Positions 1 to 5,610 of a stretch of 5,610 nucleotides of DNA are shown in pieces. Position numbers and translations under genes: made by a program. Where the stretch lies: the NCBI GenBank assembly GCA_018710795.1, contig DVJH01000026.1, positions 1-5,610 on the forward strand, read 5' to 3'. Source of the stretch: Candidatus Galligastranaerophilus gallistercoris. Lineage in GTDB: Bacteria > Cyanobacteriota > Vampirovibrionia > Gastranaerophilales > Gastranaerophilaceae. Positions within the stretch are counted from its first letter, which is position 1. Every line of letters starts with the position of its first letter. Under the pieces are notes generated by a model. It was not told where the DNA came from. It ran no database searches and was given only the letters and a program-made list of their open reading frames with translations.

Positions 1-39
1 TTATTTATGAGGCGCATATTTTTATACCGTTTTACAATA

Positions 40-65
40 CTTAATAAAACACCTTATTTATTAAG
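40..65. repeat. perfect 9-bp inverted repeat, 8-nt spacer
   Basis: CTTAATAAA (40-48) is exactly mirrored by TTTATTAAG (57-65), and CTTTT follows at 66-70. The stem has a single G-C pair, so as an RNA hairpin it would be weak. It could be a poor terminator for an unseen upstream gene, because a short open frame ends with TAA at 42-44 inside the left arm. It could also be an operator for the gene starting at 136. In DNA this AT-rich an arm of this length can arise by chance. The symmetry is seen directly; the role is inferred. Confidence 0.4.
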
Positions 66-81
66 CTTTTAAAAAGTTTTA

Positions 82-90
82 TGCTAATAT
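82..90 (+). promoter_or_regulatory. possible extended -10 element upstream of the GH13-like gene
   Basis: TGCTAATAT reads as an extended -10 (TG, one base, then TAATAT, four of six matches to TATAAT). It lies about 45 nt before the start codon at 136. The best -35 positions (TTAAGC at 61-66 or TAAGCT at 62-67) are poor matches, so this rests mainly on the TG extension. It lies downstream of the inverted repeat at 40-65, whose right arm would overlap the -35 region. Confidence 0.3.
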
Positions 91-122
91 TTTGTTGATG
101 GAAAATTGTTTTACCCCGATAT

Positions 123-128
123 AAAGGA
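123..128 (+). promoter_or_regulatory. ribosome binding site that favours the GTG start at 136
   Basis: AAAGGA lies 7 nt before GTG at 136, and 13 nt before the in-frame ATG at 142. The normal spacing favours the GTG start (protein begins M-K-M-L-N-L-L). The ATG start would shorten the protein by two residues and would need the AGG at 134-136, which is too close to it. Confidence 0.55.
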
Positions 129-135
129 AAAGTAG

Positions 136-2421
136 GTGAAAATGCTGAATTTATTGCAAAAAAATGTGTTTACTTCTTTTGATATTAAAGATGTTTTTCC
201 AAAACTTCTTCAAATATACGGAATCAGCGAAGTAAAAGAAGAAAGAAAAAAATATCTGACGGAAACAATAGAAAAATTCGGCTACCTGCCGTATCCTCAC
301 TATAAAGCATTGGAAGAATTAACGGACGGTGAAGTTGTTTTTGCTCTCGTTAAAATTTTGGAGCAGGAAGGTGTTTATCAAAATTCAAAACTTGTAAATT
401 TTTCAAATCCTTCGGTTCTTTCAAGAAGGAAAATCAAAAACTCAAACTGGTTTAAAAAAGAAACCCATAACATTAAGCTTTTATCTTTATCGGCGCTTGG
501 AAACGGAAATGTATCCGATAAAACCGCAACGTTTATTCAATGGCTTGCGCAATTAATCTGTCTGCCCAGAGGCAACAAAATGCTCAACATTTTGGGGGAT
601 ACAATATACCTTCTTCCTTTCCACCCGAGAGAATTCGGCTGTGCATATCTGCCTATGTCATCGGAAATCAGCCCGAAAATGGAAGATGATAAAATAGTAA
701 AATTCTTGGGATTGAGAGCAAAAGCACAGGTACAGTTATTTATAACCCTTGCGCAATTGTCGGGGCACCCCGTTATTTATGACATTCTTCCCCAGACCGG
801 AAGATTTTCCAAAATAGTTTTATCAAGACCTTATGTTGCAAGATGGGCAAACATCAAAGAATTAACTTCCCAATATGTTGCAGCTTTAGATCAGGTTATA
901 GAAGATATTAAGATTGCAAACAAATTTAATGAAGATGAACTTGAAAATACAAAAACAAATTATATTGAAATCCTGAACGGCTCCGATTATATGTACAGGG
1001 ATTATCAAAAACCCATAGTCGAAGCAATCGAGCTTTATATGAAAGACATAAAAATAAATCTTGCAAACAATATGGCTCAAAAGCAGGTTCAAGACGATAT
1101 CGTTAAAAAAGTTTCTTTGATTATAGAAAATATAAACGGCAAGAAAGCATACAAAGAAGAAGATATAACCTGCCAGAAAGATATCATTAACGCTCTTATC
1201 AATGAAGGATACTGGCCGATGCCGGGAGGCGCATGGTGCTCAAGCGGAATTCCGGTATTTGATAAAATGCATTTTTCAAAAGATTATCCCATATATAAAC
1301 ACTATAATTATAAAGGTGAAGACGTTTCAAAATTTGCAAACCTTGATTGCCAGACACCTTATTACTTTACATATTTTGAAAACGGCAAATACAATGAAAA
1401 AGTAATAGACTTTTATCTCGATTACACTTCAAAACTTCAAAAAGAATACAATTTTGACGGATACAGGGTTGATCATATCGATCATGTTGTAGATGATTTG
1501 TCCGAACAAAACGGTATACCCATAAGCTACAGAATCCCGAGAAAAGTATTGGGCAAGGTAAATTCAAATCTTAAAAAACATGTTCCTTATTTTGCGACTT
1601 TAGCGGAATATATGCTGTGGGATAACTACTATAAGGAATATCATAAAGATATGGATTTTGACCTTTTGTGGGGCAACGACATCGTATCTCAATCATCTAA
1701 AACTCCCAAGCAAATCATAAAAGACAATAAAACTCTTGAAGATTATAACTTTAAAAACGGCAAAACAAACCCCTTGTCTATTTTGAAAACCTATAACAAT
1801 CAGGACGGAGAATTTGAAGCAATAGACAGATACCCCGGACAATTGGGCGAAACGGGCGCACTGTTTAAATGGTTTAAATATAAATTTCTCCCCGGAGGAC
1901 AATATGCAAACAGACCTTCATTATACATTGACGGAGACGAAAGCTTCACGCAAACGGGAATTGAATACGTTATAGGTCATGAAGTTTCAATGAAAAGAAA
2001 CGTAAACTGGAATTTCTTTGAAAAGTTTAATGCAATTAATTATTTTGCACAGCATTCAAAAATTATCGTATGCGGCAAGGCAAAACTTCTTGAAGAACAA
2101 AATAACGGACTTTGTTACTGGGAAATAAATTCCGCCTTCGGCTCGTTGCTTGTTATTGCAAACTATAAAAGTCCGACCGAAAAAATCCAGTGCCAAAACG
2201 AAGAAGGGCACAGCTGGGTTGAAGTAAAACGCGGCGAAACCATATATAACAGCATTGTAAGCTTTAAAGGAAGAAAACTGAAATCATACTTTGAATTTGA
2301 CTATGACGAGCTTCAAAAATGTATGCTGGTGGAAAAACCCCTTGAAAATAAAATAGAAAATGAAATATTCATAGGGACCCTAAATCCGGCAGAATTTAAA
2401 ATATACGGCTTTGAAGATTGA
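136..2421 (+). CDS. divergent alpha-amylase-superfamily (GH13-like) glycoside hydrolase or transglycosylase
   Basis: The protein has 761 residues and no signal peptide or membrane segment, so it probably acts on alpha-glucans or alpha-glucosides in the cytoplasm. The barrel entry is seen around residues 140-185 (IYLLPFHPREFGCAYLP). Region I is IYDILPQT with D216. A region V-like NLD lies at 402-404. Region II is GYRVDHIDH with R444, putative nucleophile D446 and H450. Region III is TLAEYM with acid/base E491. Region IV is NNQD with D557. A PGG...DGDE stretch at 586-602 matches the usual PG.P..YYG.E after region IV. A C-terminal beta domain follows from about 655. Oddities: the His of region I (DxxxNH) is Thr, the His of region IV (NHD) is Gln, and about 180 residues, partly helical, separate regions I and V. 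The first 130 residues are helical and not recognised. It appears to be transcribed alone, between its own promoter region and a strong terminator. The fold is fairly secure; the substrate and the reaction (hydrolysis, transfer or phosphorolysis) are unknown. Confidence 0.8.
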   Translation: MKMLNLLQKNVFTSFDIKDVFPKLLQIYGISEVKEERKKYLTETIEKFGYLPYPHYKALEELTDGEVVFALVKILEQEGVYQNSKLVNFSNPSVLSRRKIKNSNWFKKETHNIKLLSLSALGNGNVSDKTATFIQWLAQLICLPRGNKMLNILGDTIYLLPFHPREFGCAYLPMSSEISPKMEDDKIVKFLGLRAKAQVQLFITLAQLSGHPVIYDILPQTGRFSKIVLSRPYVARWANIKELTSQYVAALDQVIEDIKIANKFNEDELENTKTNYIEILNGSDYMYRDYQKPIVEAIELYMKDIKINLANNMAQKQVQDDIVKKVSLIIENINGKKAYKEEDITCQKDIINALINEGYWPMPGGAWCSSGIPVFDKMHFSKDYPIYKHYNYKGEDVSKFANLDCQTPYYFTYFENGKYNEKVIDFYLDYTSKLQKEYNFDGYRVDHIDHVVDDLSEQNGIPISYRIPRKVLGKVNSNLKKHVPYFATLAEYMLWDNYYKEYHKDMDFDLLWGNDIVSQSSKTPKQIIKDNKTLEDYNFKNGKTNPLSILKTYNNQDGEFEAIDRYPGQLGETGALFKWFKYKFLPGGQYANRPSLYIDGDESFTQTGIEYVIGHEVSMKRNVNWNFFEKFNAINYFAQHSKIIVCGKAKLLEEQNNGLCYWEINSAFGSLLVIANYKSPTEKIQCQNEEGHSWVEVKRGETIYNSIVSFKGRKLKSYFEFDYDELQKCMLVEKPLENKIENEIFIGTLNPAEFKIYGFED

Positions 2422-2425
2422 TTTT

Positions 2426-2453
2426 AAAGGGGCTTAACAATTAAGCCCCTTTT
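2426..2453. terminator. strong intrinsic terminator after the GH13-like gene
   Basis: A 12-bp perfect stem, AAAGGGGCTTAA (2426-2437) with TTAAGCCCCTTT (2441-2452), closes on a 3-nt CAA loop and ends in T at 2450-2453. A further run of eight T lies just downstream (around 2464-2471). It starts 4 nt past the TGA stop at 2419-2421. The A-rich left foot gives the opposite strand a U-tract too, so it could stop transcription both ways. It separates the upstream gene from the ssb unit. Confidence 0.92.
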
Positions 2454-2485
2454 GATTTGCTCATTTTTTTTGTTGATAATATAAT
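2452..2485 (+). promoter_or_regulatory. sigma70-type promoter for the ssb operon (two overlapping -10 choices)
   Basis: Two readings are possible. TTGATT (2452-2457), a 17-nt spacer and GATAAT (2475-2480) give four and five matches of six. TTGCTC (2457-2462), a 17-nt spacer and a perfect TATAAT (2480-2485) give three and six. Either places the start of transcription some 25-35 nt before the ssb ATG. The first -35 overlaps the foot of the terminator, so the intergenic space is very compact. Confidence 0.65.
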
Positions 2486-2489
2486 TTGT

Positions 2490-2504
2490 TTATTGAAACA
2501 ATAA
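2490..2504. repeat. short palindrome at the ssb transcription start region
   Basis: TTATTGAAACAATAA has perfect 6-bp arms around AAA. An overlapping alternative pairing is TTGTTT (2486-2491) with AAACAA (2496-2501). It lies between the TATAAT at 2480-2485 and the ribosome binding site at 2506-2511, which suits an operator or a small 5'-leader hairpin. The arms are short and AT-rich, so chance is a real alternative. Confidence 0.3.
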
Positions 2505-2516
2505 TAAAGGGTAGTT

Positions 2517-2846
2517 ATGGTTAATTCTGTAGTAGTAGTCGGACGCGTCGGGCAAAATCCCGAAATGAAATATTTTGATTCGGGAAAGGTTAAAGTTAAT
2601 TTTTCGGTTGCCGTTAACAGATGGGATTCAAAAACAAAAGAAGAAATAACCGACTGGTTTAATATTGAAATCTGGGATAAACAGGCCGAATTTGCGGGCG
2701 AATGGGTTAAAAAAGGTTCGCTTGTGGGAATTGAAGGAAGGCTGATTTCAAGCAAATGGACAACACCGGACGGCGAGACCATGGAAAGATATCTTATAAG
2801 ATGCTCCAACATAAGACTGATGGGTTCTAAAAGAGAAGAAAACTGA
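2517..2846 (+). CDS. ssb: single-stranded DNA-binding protein, short cyanobacterial type
   Basis: SSB coats single-stranded DNA during replication, recombination and repair, usually as a tetramer of OB folds. The 109 residues are almost all OB fold. The N-terminus is NSVVVVGRVGQNPEMKYF (residues 3-20), then SGKVKVNFSVAVNR (22-35), DWFNIEIWDK (46-55) with aromatic W47, F48 and W53 suited to base stacking, and KKGSLVGIEGRL (65-76). The protein ends at about MGSKREEN. It is shorter than the 160-180 residues of E. coli-type SSB. It has no Gly/Pro-rich linker and no acidic DDDIPF-like tip, the usual docking site for partner proteins. The wording resembles cyanobacterial SSBs, some of which also lack the tip. 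AAAGGG at 2506-2511 lies 5 nt before the ATG, supporting this start. It is the first gene of a unit with the kinase gene 3 nt downstream. Family assignment is secure; the taxonomic reading is inference. Confidence 0.95.
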   Translation: MVNSVVVVGRVGQNPEMKYFDSGKVKVNFSVAVNRWDSKTKEEITDWFNIEIWDKQAEFAGEWVKKGSLVGIEGRLISSKWTTPDGETMERYLIRCSNIRLMGSKREEN

Positions 2847-2849
2847 TAT

Positions 2850-4166
2850 ATGTCTATTACGGGAGTTATAGGTATTGTAGCCGATGATTTAACAGGAGCA
2901 AACGATACCGCATTACAGTTTTTTATGAAAGGTTCAAATACCGAAATTATTTTTGAAGCAAATGACGAGCTTCAAAATCATTTGAATGTCGGCACCTGGG
3001 CACTTACAACGGAATCCAGAAACATTGAAGCAAAACTTGCCGCCCAGGCTATGTGGGAAAATTCAAAAAAAATTAAAGAGAACCTGAACGTTACAAATTA
3101 TTATAAAAAAATCGATTCCACGCTGAGAGGCAATATTGCGGTTGAAACTTTAACGATGCTGGATGCAATCGAATATGATGCGGCGGTTATTGCACCCGCT
3201 TTTATTCAGGAAGGAAGAATTACAATAGGGGGATATCAGCTTTTAAAGGGTGTCCCGATTGAAAGAACCGACGCCGCAAGAGATGCATACGCTCCCATTT
3301 ATGATTCATATATCCCCGATATTTTAAAAAAACAGGTAAATGAAAACTATTATGAATGCATTTCCACTATTGAATTAAAAACTGTCGCAAAAGGCGCGGG
3401 TCCGATTACAAATAAATTGAACGAATTAATATCTTCAGGTAAAAAACTCATTGTAGCCGATGCCGTTTCATCCGTTGATTTGGAACAAATTGCACTTGCA
3501 ATAAGCAAAAGCCAGTATAATATTTTGCCCGTAGGTTCTGCAGGTCTTGCCCATGCATTGGGAAATGTCTGGCTGCCCGAAGAAAAAAGGGAGCCCGTTA
3601 ATAAACAATTTCCGGTTCTTCCGAAATTAATTTTATCCGGTTCAAAAACAACAATAACCGCAACACAAATCAACAAGCTTTCAATGGATGACGATATAAA
3701 TAATACCTATTTTATTGATATTCATCTTGACGATATTTTAAACCCCGATATAGAACAAATGTCAAACCGCATTGTTCAAAATCTGGGTAAAGATAATATC
3801 GTAATAGTCCATGTAAGTAAACTCGATGAAGAACTTTCTCTTGATACCGAATACGACAAATTGATTGACAACGGAATTACAAAAGAAAAACTTGCATCAA
3901 ACATAACGGACTACCTTTCCGATATAGCGCAAAAAACAAGTGAAAAAGCCTCATTTGTGCTTATTACGATAGGAGGAGAAACTTCTTATAAATGTTTGAA
4001 CAAAATGCAGTGCAAATATCTTCAAATGGCAGATGCCATTTTGCCCGCAGTTTCATTGTGCATTGATTCAAACGCAAGATTTATAGTTACAAAATCGGGC
4101 AATATGGGCTCAGCCACTGCCCTTGTTGATATAATAAATTATTTTAAATACCATGAGAAACAATAA
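2850..4166 (+). CDS. four-carbon acid sugar kinase (DUF1537 family)
   Basis: Family members phosphorylate sugar acids such as D-threonate or D-erythronate at O4 using ATP. At 438 residues it is of usual length, with both domains present. The N-terminal sugar-binding domain shows IVADDLTGANDTA (residues 9-21), KKIDSTLRGN (86-95) and APAFIQEGR (115-123), then the G-P-E-R-T/D region that follows in the family. The C-terminal nucleotide-binding domain shows VGSAGLA, LSGS (262-265), TIGGETS (373-379, usually GGDTA) and TKSGNMG (414-420, usually KSGGFG). All expected motifs exist, with conservative changes in the last two. The ATG lies 3 nt after the ssb stop and has only a weak purine-rich AGAGAAG ahead, so translational coupling is likely. 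Its last 14 nt overlap the pdxA-like gene, which fits a DtnK/PdxA2-type pathway rather than the OtnK/aldolase branch. The exact substrate cannot be read from sequence. Confidence 0.9.
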   Translation: MSITGVIGIVADDLTGANDTALQFFMKGSNTEIIFEANDELQNHLNVGTWALTTESRNIEAKLAAQAMWENSKKIKENLNVTNYYKKIDSTLRGNIAVETLTMLDAIEYDAAVIAPAFIQEGRITIGGYQLLKGVPIERTDAARDAYAPIYDSYIPDILKKQVNENYYECISTIELKTVAKGAGPITNKLNELISSGKKLIVADAVSSVDLEQIALAISKSQYNILPVGSAGLAHALGNVWLPEEKREPVNKQFPVLPKLILSGSKTTITATQINKLSMDDDINNTYFIDIHLDDILNPDIEQMSNRIVQNLGKDNIVIVHVSKLDEELSLDTEYDKLIDNGITKEKLASNITDYLSDIAQKTSEKASFVLITIGGETSYKCLNKMQCKYLQMADAILPAVSLCIDSNARFIVTKSGNMGSATALVDIINYFKYHEKQ

Positions 4167-5043
4167 AATTGCAATTACAACGGGCGATCCTCTCGGCATA
4201 GGGGAAGAAGTTACATACAAAGCCTTAAATATTTTAAAACCCGATAAAAAAGACATTATAATTATCGGCAAAGATTTAAATTTGGGGTACGAAACAATAG
4301 AAGTCGATTGTGATGATATCGGAAAATATTGTTATGATTGCTTAAAAATCGCATCCAATCTCGCTTTAAGCAAAGAAATCAAAGGCATTGTAACCGCGCC
4401 TGTTTCAAAAGAAGCACTGAATAAATCCGGATATCATTTTTCGGGGCAAACGGAAGTTTTGGAATCTTTATTATCGGAAAGCGAAGAAGAAAAAGCCGAA
4501 ATGGTTTTTATCTCAAATGATTTAAAAGTTATGCTTTTAACAAGACATATTCCGCTGAATAAAATTTGCCTTTCAAAAGAAATGATAATAAACAAAGTTT
4601 CAAGACTAAATAAATTTTTAAAAGAAAAATGCAAAATTCAATACCCCAAAATTGCGCTCTGTGCGCTTAACCCCCATGCGGGCGAACATGGCATTTTGGG
4701 CAGTGAAGAAATAGATATTATAATCCCTGCCGTTAAAGAATTAAATAATGAAGGTATTTTTACATACGGACCTTATAGCGCCGACGGGCTTTTTGCCAAA
4801 GTCGGAAAAAAATATCTGAATAACGAAAAACAAGAATTTGACGCAATTGTAGCAATGTACCATGATCAGGGTTTGTGCCCCGTAAAAGCGCTTTGTGCAA
4901 ATGAAGCGGTTAATACGACAATAGGGCTTAAAGTGGTAAGAACATCGCCGCCATACGGAACCGCATACGACATCAGAGGAAAAAATATCGCAAACCCGGA
5001 CGGCATGGTGTGCGCCATAAAGGTTTTATTAAAGTTAATTTAA
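4153..5043 (+). CDS. pdxA: PdxA-family dehydrogenase (PdxA2-like, 4-phospho sugar-acid type likely)
   Basis: PdxA enzymes are metal- and NAD(P)-dependent oxidative decarboxylases. Classical PdxA acts on 4-phosphohydroxythreonine in pyridoxal phosphate synthesis; PdxA2 acts on 4-phospho-threonate/erythronate, giving dihydroxyacetone phosphate. Visible motifs are ITTGDPLGIGEE (residues 8-19), VTAPVSKEAL (80-89), SGQTE (97-101), TRHIPL, NPHAGEHG and MYHDQG. H132, H175 and H237 match the metal triad (E. coli H166, H211 and H266, from memory). K245, N254 and R263 match E. coli K274, N283 and R292. Two departures stand out: Q99 replaces the His of GHTE, and RTSPPYGTA (263-271) replaces RTSxDHGTA. 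At 296 residues it is about 30 shorter than E. coli PdxA, mostly before residue 80. The ATG lies inside the kinase gene and has no clear ribosome binding site, so it is probably translated by coupling. Kinase context favours the catabolic role; a B6 role is possible if no other pdxA exists. Confidence 0.88.
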   Translation: MRNNKIAITTGDPLGIGEEVTYKALNILKPDKKDIIIIGKDLNLGYETIEVDCDDIGKYCYDCLKIASNLALSKEIKGIVTAPVSKEALNKSGYHFSGQTEVLESLLSESEEEKAEMVFISNDLKVMLLTRHIPLNKICLSKEMIINKVSRLNKFLKEKCKIQYPKIALCALNPHAGEHGILGSEEIDIIIPAVKELNNEGIFTYGPYSADGLFAKVGKKYLNNEKQEFDAIVAMYHDQGLCPVKALCANEAVNTTIGLKVVRTSPPYGTAYDIRGKNIANPDGMVCAIKVLLKLI

Positions 5044-5097
5044 TTTCATCCGTTATATAGAGTATATTTCTCCATAATTATTTATTTTTTTTAATCC

Positions 5098-5116
5098 GAA
5101 TTTATATAATAAATTC
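5098..5116. promoter_or_regulatory. palindrome enclosing a perfect -10 box before the acidic-protein gene
   Basis: GAATTTATATAATAAATTC is a perfect inverted repeat with 8-bp arms (5098-5105 and 5109-5116) around ATA. It contains TATAAT at 5105-5110, about 34 nt before the ATG at 5144. No good -35 lies 16-18 nt upstream (TTTATT or TTATTT at 5081-5087). A symmetric site placed over a -10 is the classic position for a repressor, but the AT-rich composition makes chance palindromes common. The spacer before it (5044-5097) holds a T-run near 5083-5092 and no convincing terminator hairpin. Confidence 0.4.
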
Positions 5117-5143
5117 AAAGGTTTAAAAAGAAAGATTAAGCTT

Positions 5144-5610
5144 ATGTCTTCTTTTAACATTAACGGTCCTTCATCAAATCAGCCCATTATTCAAGGTTCG
5201 CAAAGCCTCGGTAAAGACGGAGGCGGCGGCGGCAATACGGGCTATATGAACATGCGTCAAAAAAAAGAAGGCAAAAAACAAAACGAAGAAGACAATTCGG
5301 TATTTTTGGAAGAAGCTCTTGAAGATACTTTTGAAAAAGAAGGTGAAAAGAAAAAACCTGCAAAAAAAGGAAAACTTTTAGGCGCCATTTCAAGTTTGAT
5401 TAAAGACAAATTGCCTCTTGAAAAAAGCGATGACAGCGATTCTTTTACCAAATCAAAAGAACCGTCCGAAAAAGAAGATGATGACAGCGATGAATATGAC
5501 GGTTACTATGAACAATATGAAGATATGAATTATGCACGGGAAAATAACGACATAAATAAAGATAATGATGATGAATATGAAATCACCGAAGATGACGATT
5601 ATTACGACGG
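5144..5610 (+). CDS. acidic low-complexity hypothetical protein, 3' end beyond the window
   Basis: The frame from ATG 5144 stays open for 155 full codons to the window edge, so the gene is truncated here. I do not recognise the family. The N-terminus is polar (MSSFNINGPSSNQP) with no signal peptide or membrane helix, followed by a five-Gly hinge (residues 26-30) and NTGYMNM. A charged, probably helical stretch (about 39-72) leads to a Lys-rich patch (KKKPAKKGK, 69-77) and a short amphipathic piece GAISSLIKDKL (80-90). From about 95 on it is strongly acidic: roughly 27 of 61 residues are Asp or Glu, with eight Tyr (for example Y118, Y121, Y122, Y125, Y153 and Y154). This implies intrinsic disorder with a basic-then-acidic charge switch. 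The ribosome binding site is weak (AAAGAAAG-like purines near 5125-5134). Codon use resembles the neighbouring genes, which supports real coding. A folded domain may lie downstream of 5610. Confidence 0.7.
   Translation, partial: MSSFNINGPSSNQPIIQGSQSLGKDGGGGGNTGYMNMRQKKEGKKQNEEDNSVFLEEALEDTFEKEGEKKKPAKKGKLLGAISSLIKDKLPLEKSDDSDSFTKSKEPSEKEDDDSDEYDGYYEQYEDMNYARENNDINKDNDDEYEITEDDDYYD

Noticed and set aside
1..72. Two short open frames on the + strand reaching in from the left edge: one ends with TAA at 42-44 (reads ...IYEAHIFIPFYNT), one with TAA at 70-72.
   Set aside because: Either could be the tail of an upstream gene, the first looking more protein-like. But 14-23 codons in AT-rich DNA are not enough to call one.
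2441..2812. 123-residue minus-strand open frame antisense to ssb.
   Set aside because: It lies across a strong terminator and the clearly conserved ssb coding frame, and its translation shows no recognisable motif. It is a shadow frame.
3350..3676. 108-residue minus-strand open frame inside the kinase gene.
   Set aside because: It is antisense to conserved DUF1537 sequence and has no supporting ribosome binding site or family resemblance.
5044..5100. Possible terminator after the pdxA-like gene (T-run near 5083-5092; GAG/CTC around 5060-5073).
   Set aside because: Only a 3-bp GAG/CTC pairing can be drawn ahead of the T-run, so no stable hairpin. Read-through into the next gene cannot be excluded.
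5221..5238. GGC triplet repeat (four GGC after GGA).
   Set aside because: It simply encodes the in-frame Gly run of the acidic protein. It is too short to call a microsatellite, though length variation here is conceivable.
5187..5451. Two overlapping minus-strand frames rich in Phe, Ser and Leu opposite the acidic gene.
   Set aside because: Phe/Leu/Ser-rich translations are what the complement of Lys/Glu codons (AAA, GAA) gives. The + strand frame is open to the window edge and fits neighbour codon use.
1..5610. CRISPR arrays, tRNA or rRNA genes, insertion sequences, phage genes, or a defence system.
   Set aside because: No spaced direct repeats, cloverleaf, transposase motifs or terminal inverted repeats were seen on either strand by eye.

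Overview
The window is AT-rich bacterial DNA, densely coded on the + strand. It carries one divergent glycoside hydrolase, a three-gene unit (ssb, acid-sugar kinase, PdxA-like dehydrogenase) and the 5' end of an acidic, low-complexity protein gene. The best clue to the host is the single-stranded DNA-binding protein. Its wording (VGRV..(N/D)PE.KYF.SGKV, DWFN.E.WDK.AE.AG..V.KGSL.G, LMGSKR at the C-terminus) is that of the short cyanobacterial SSBs. With the AT-rich codon use and no photosynthesis genes, this suggests a non-photosynthetic cyanobacterial relative (Melainabacteria/Vampirovibrionia, for example a gut Gastranaerophilales). That placement is inferred from by-eye protein resemblance only.

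Layout: 1-135 is an upstream regulatory stretch with a perfect 9-bp inverted repeat and a weak extended -10. 136-2421 encodes a 761-residue cytoplasmic alpha-amylase-superfamily (GH13-like) protein. It ends at a strong intrinsic terminator (2426-2453). A promoter between that terminator and 2517 drives ssb (2517-2846). A DUF1537/four-carbon acid sugar kinase follows after 3 nt (2850-4166), and its 3' end overlaps a pdxA-type gene by 14 nt (4153-5043). After about 100 nt of AT-rich spacer, with a palindrome over a perfect TATAAT, a new gene starts at 5144. It runs off the window at 5610 as a Gly-rich, then Lys-rich, then Asp/Glu/Tyr-rich protein.

Function: the kinase plus PdxA-like pair matches the known acid-sugar catabolic logic. 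A four-carbon sugar acid (D-threonate or D-erythronate type) is phosphorylated at O4 and then oxidatively decarboxylated to dihydroxyacetone phosphate. The PdxA-like protein keeps the metal-binding His triad and the Lys/Asn/Arg phosphate/substrate residues, but it has changed a usually invariant substrate-site His (GHTE to GQTE) and the DH of the RTSxDHGTA motif. The exact substrate is therefore open. The GH13-like protein keeps the Asp/Glu/Asp catalytic triad but lacks the two classical subsite His residues of regions I and IV. No CRISPR array, tRNA, rRNA, transposase or phage gene is visible.
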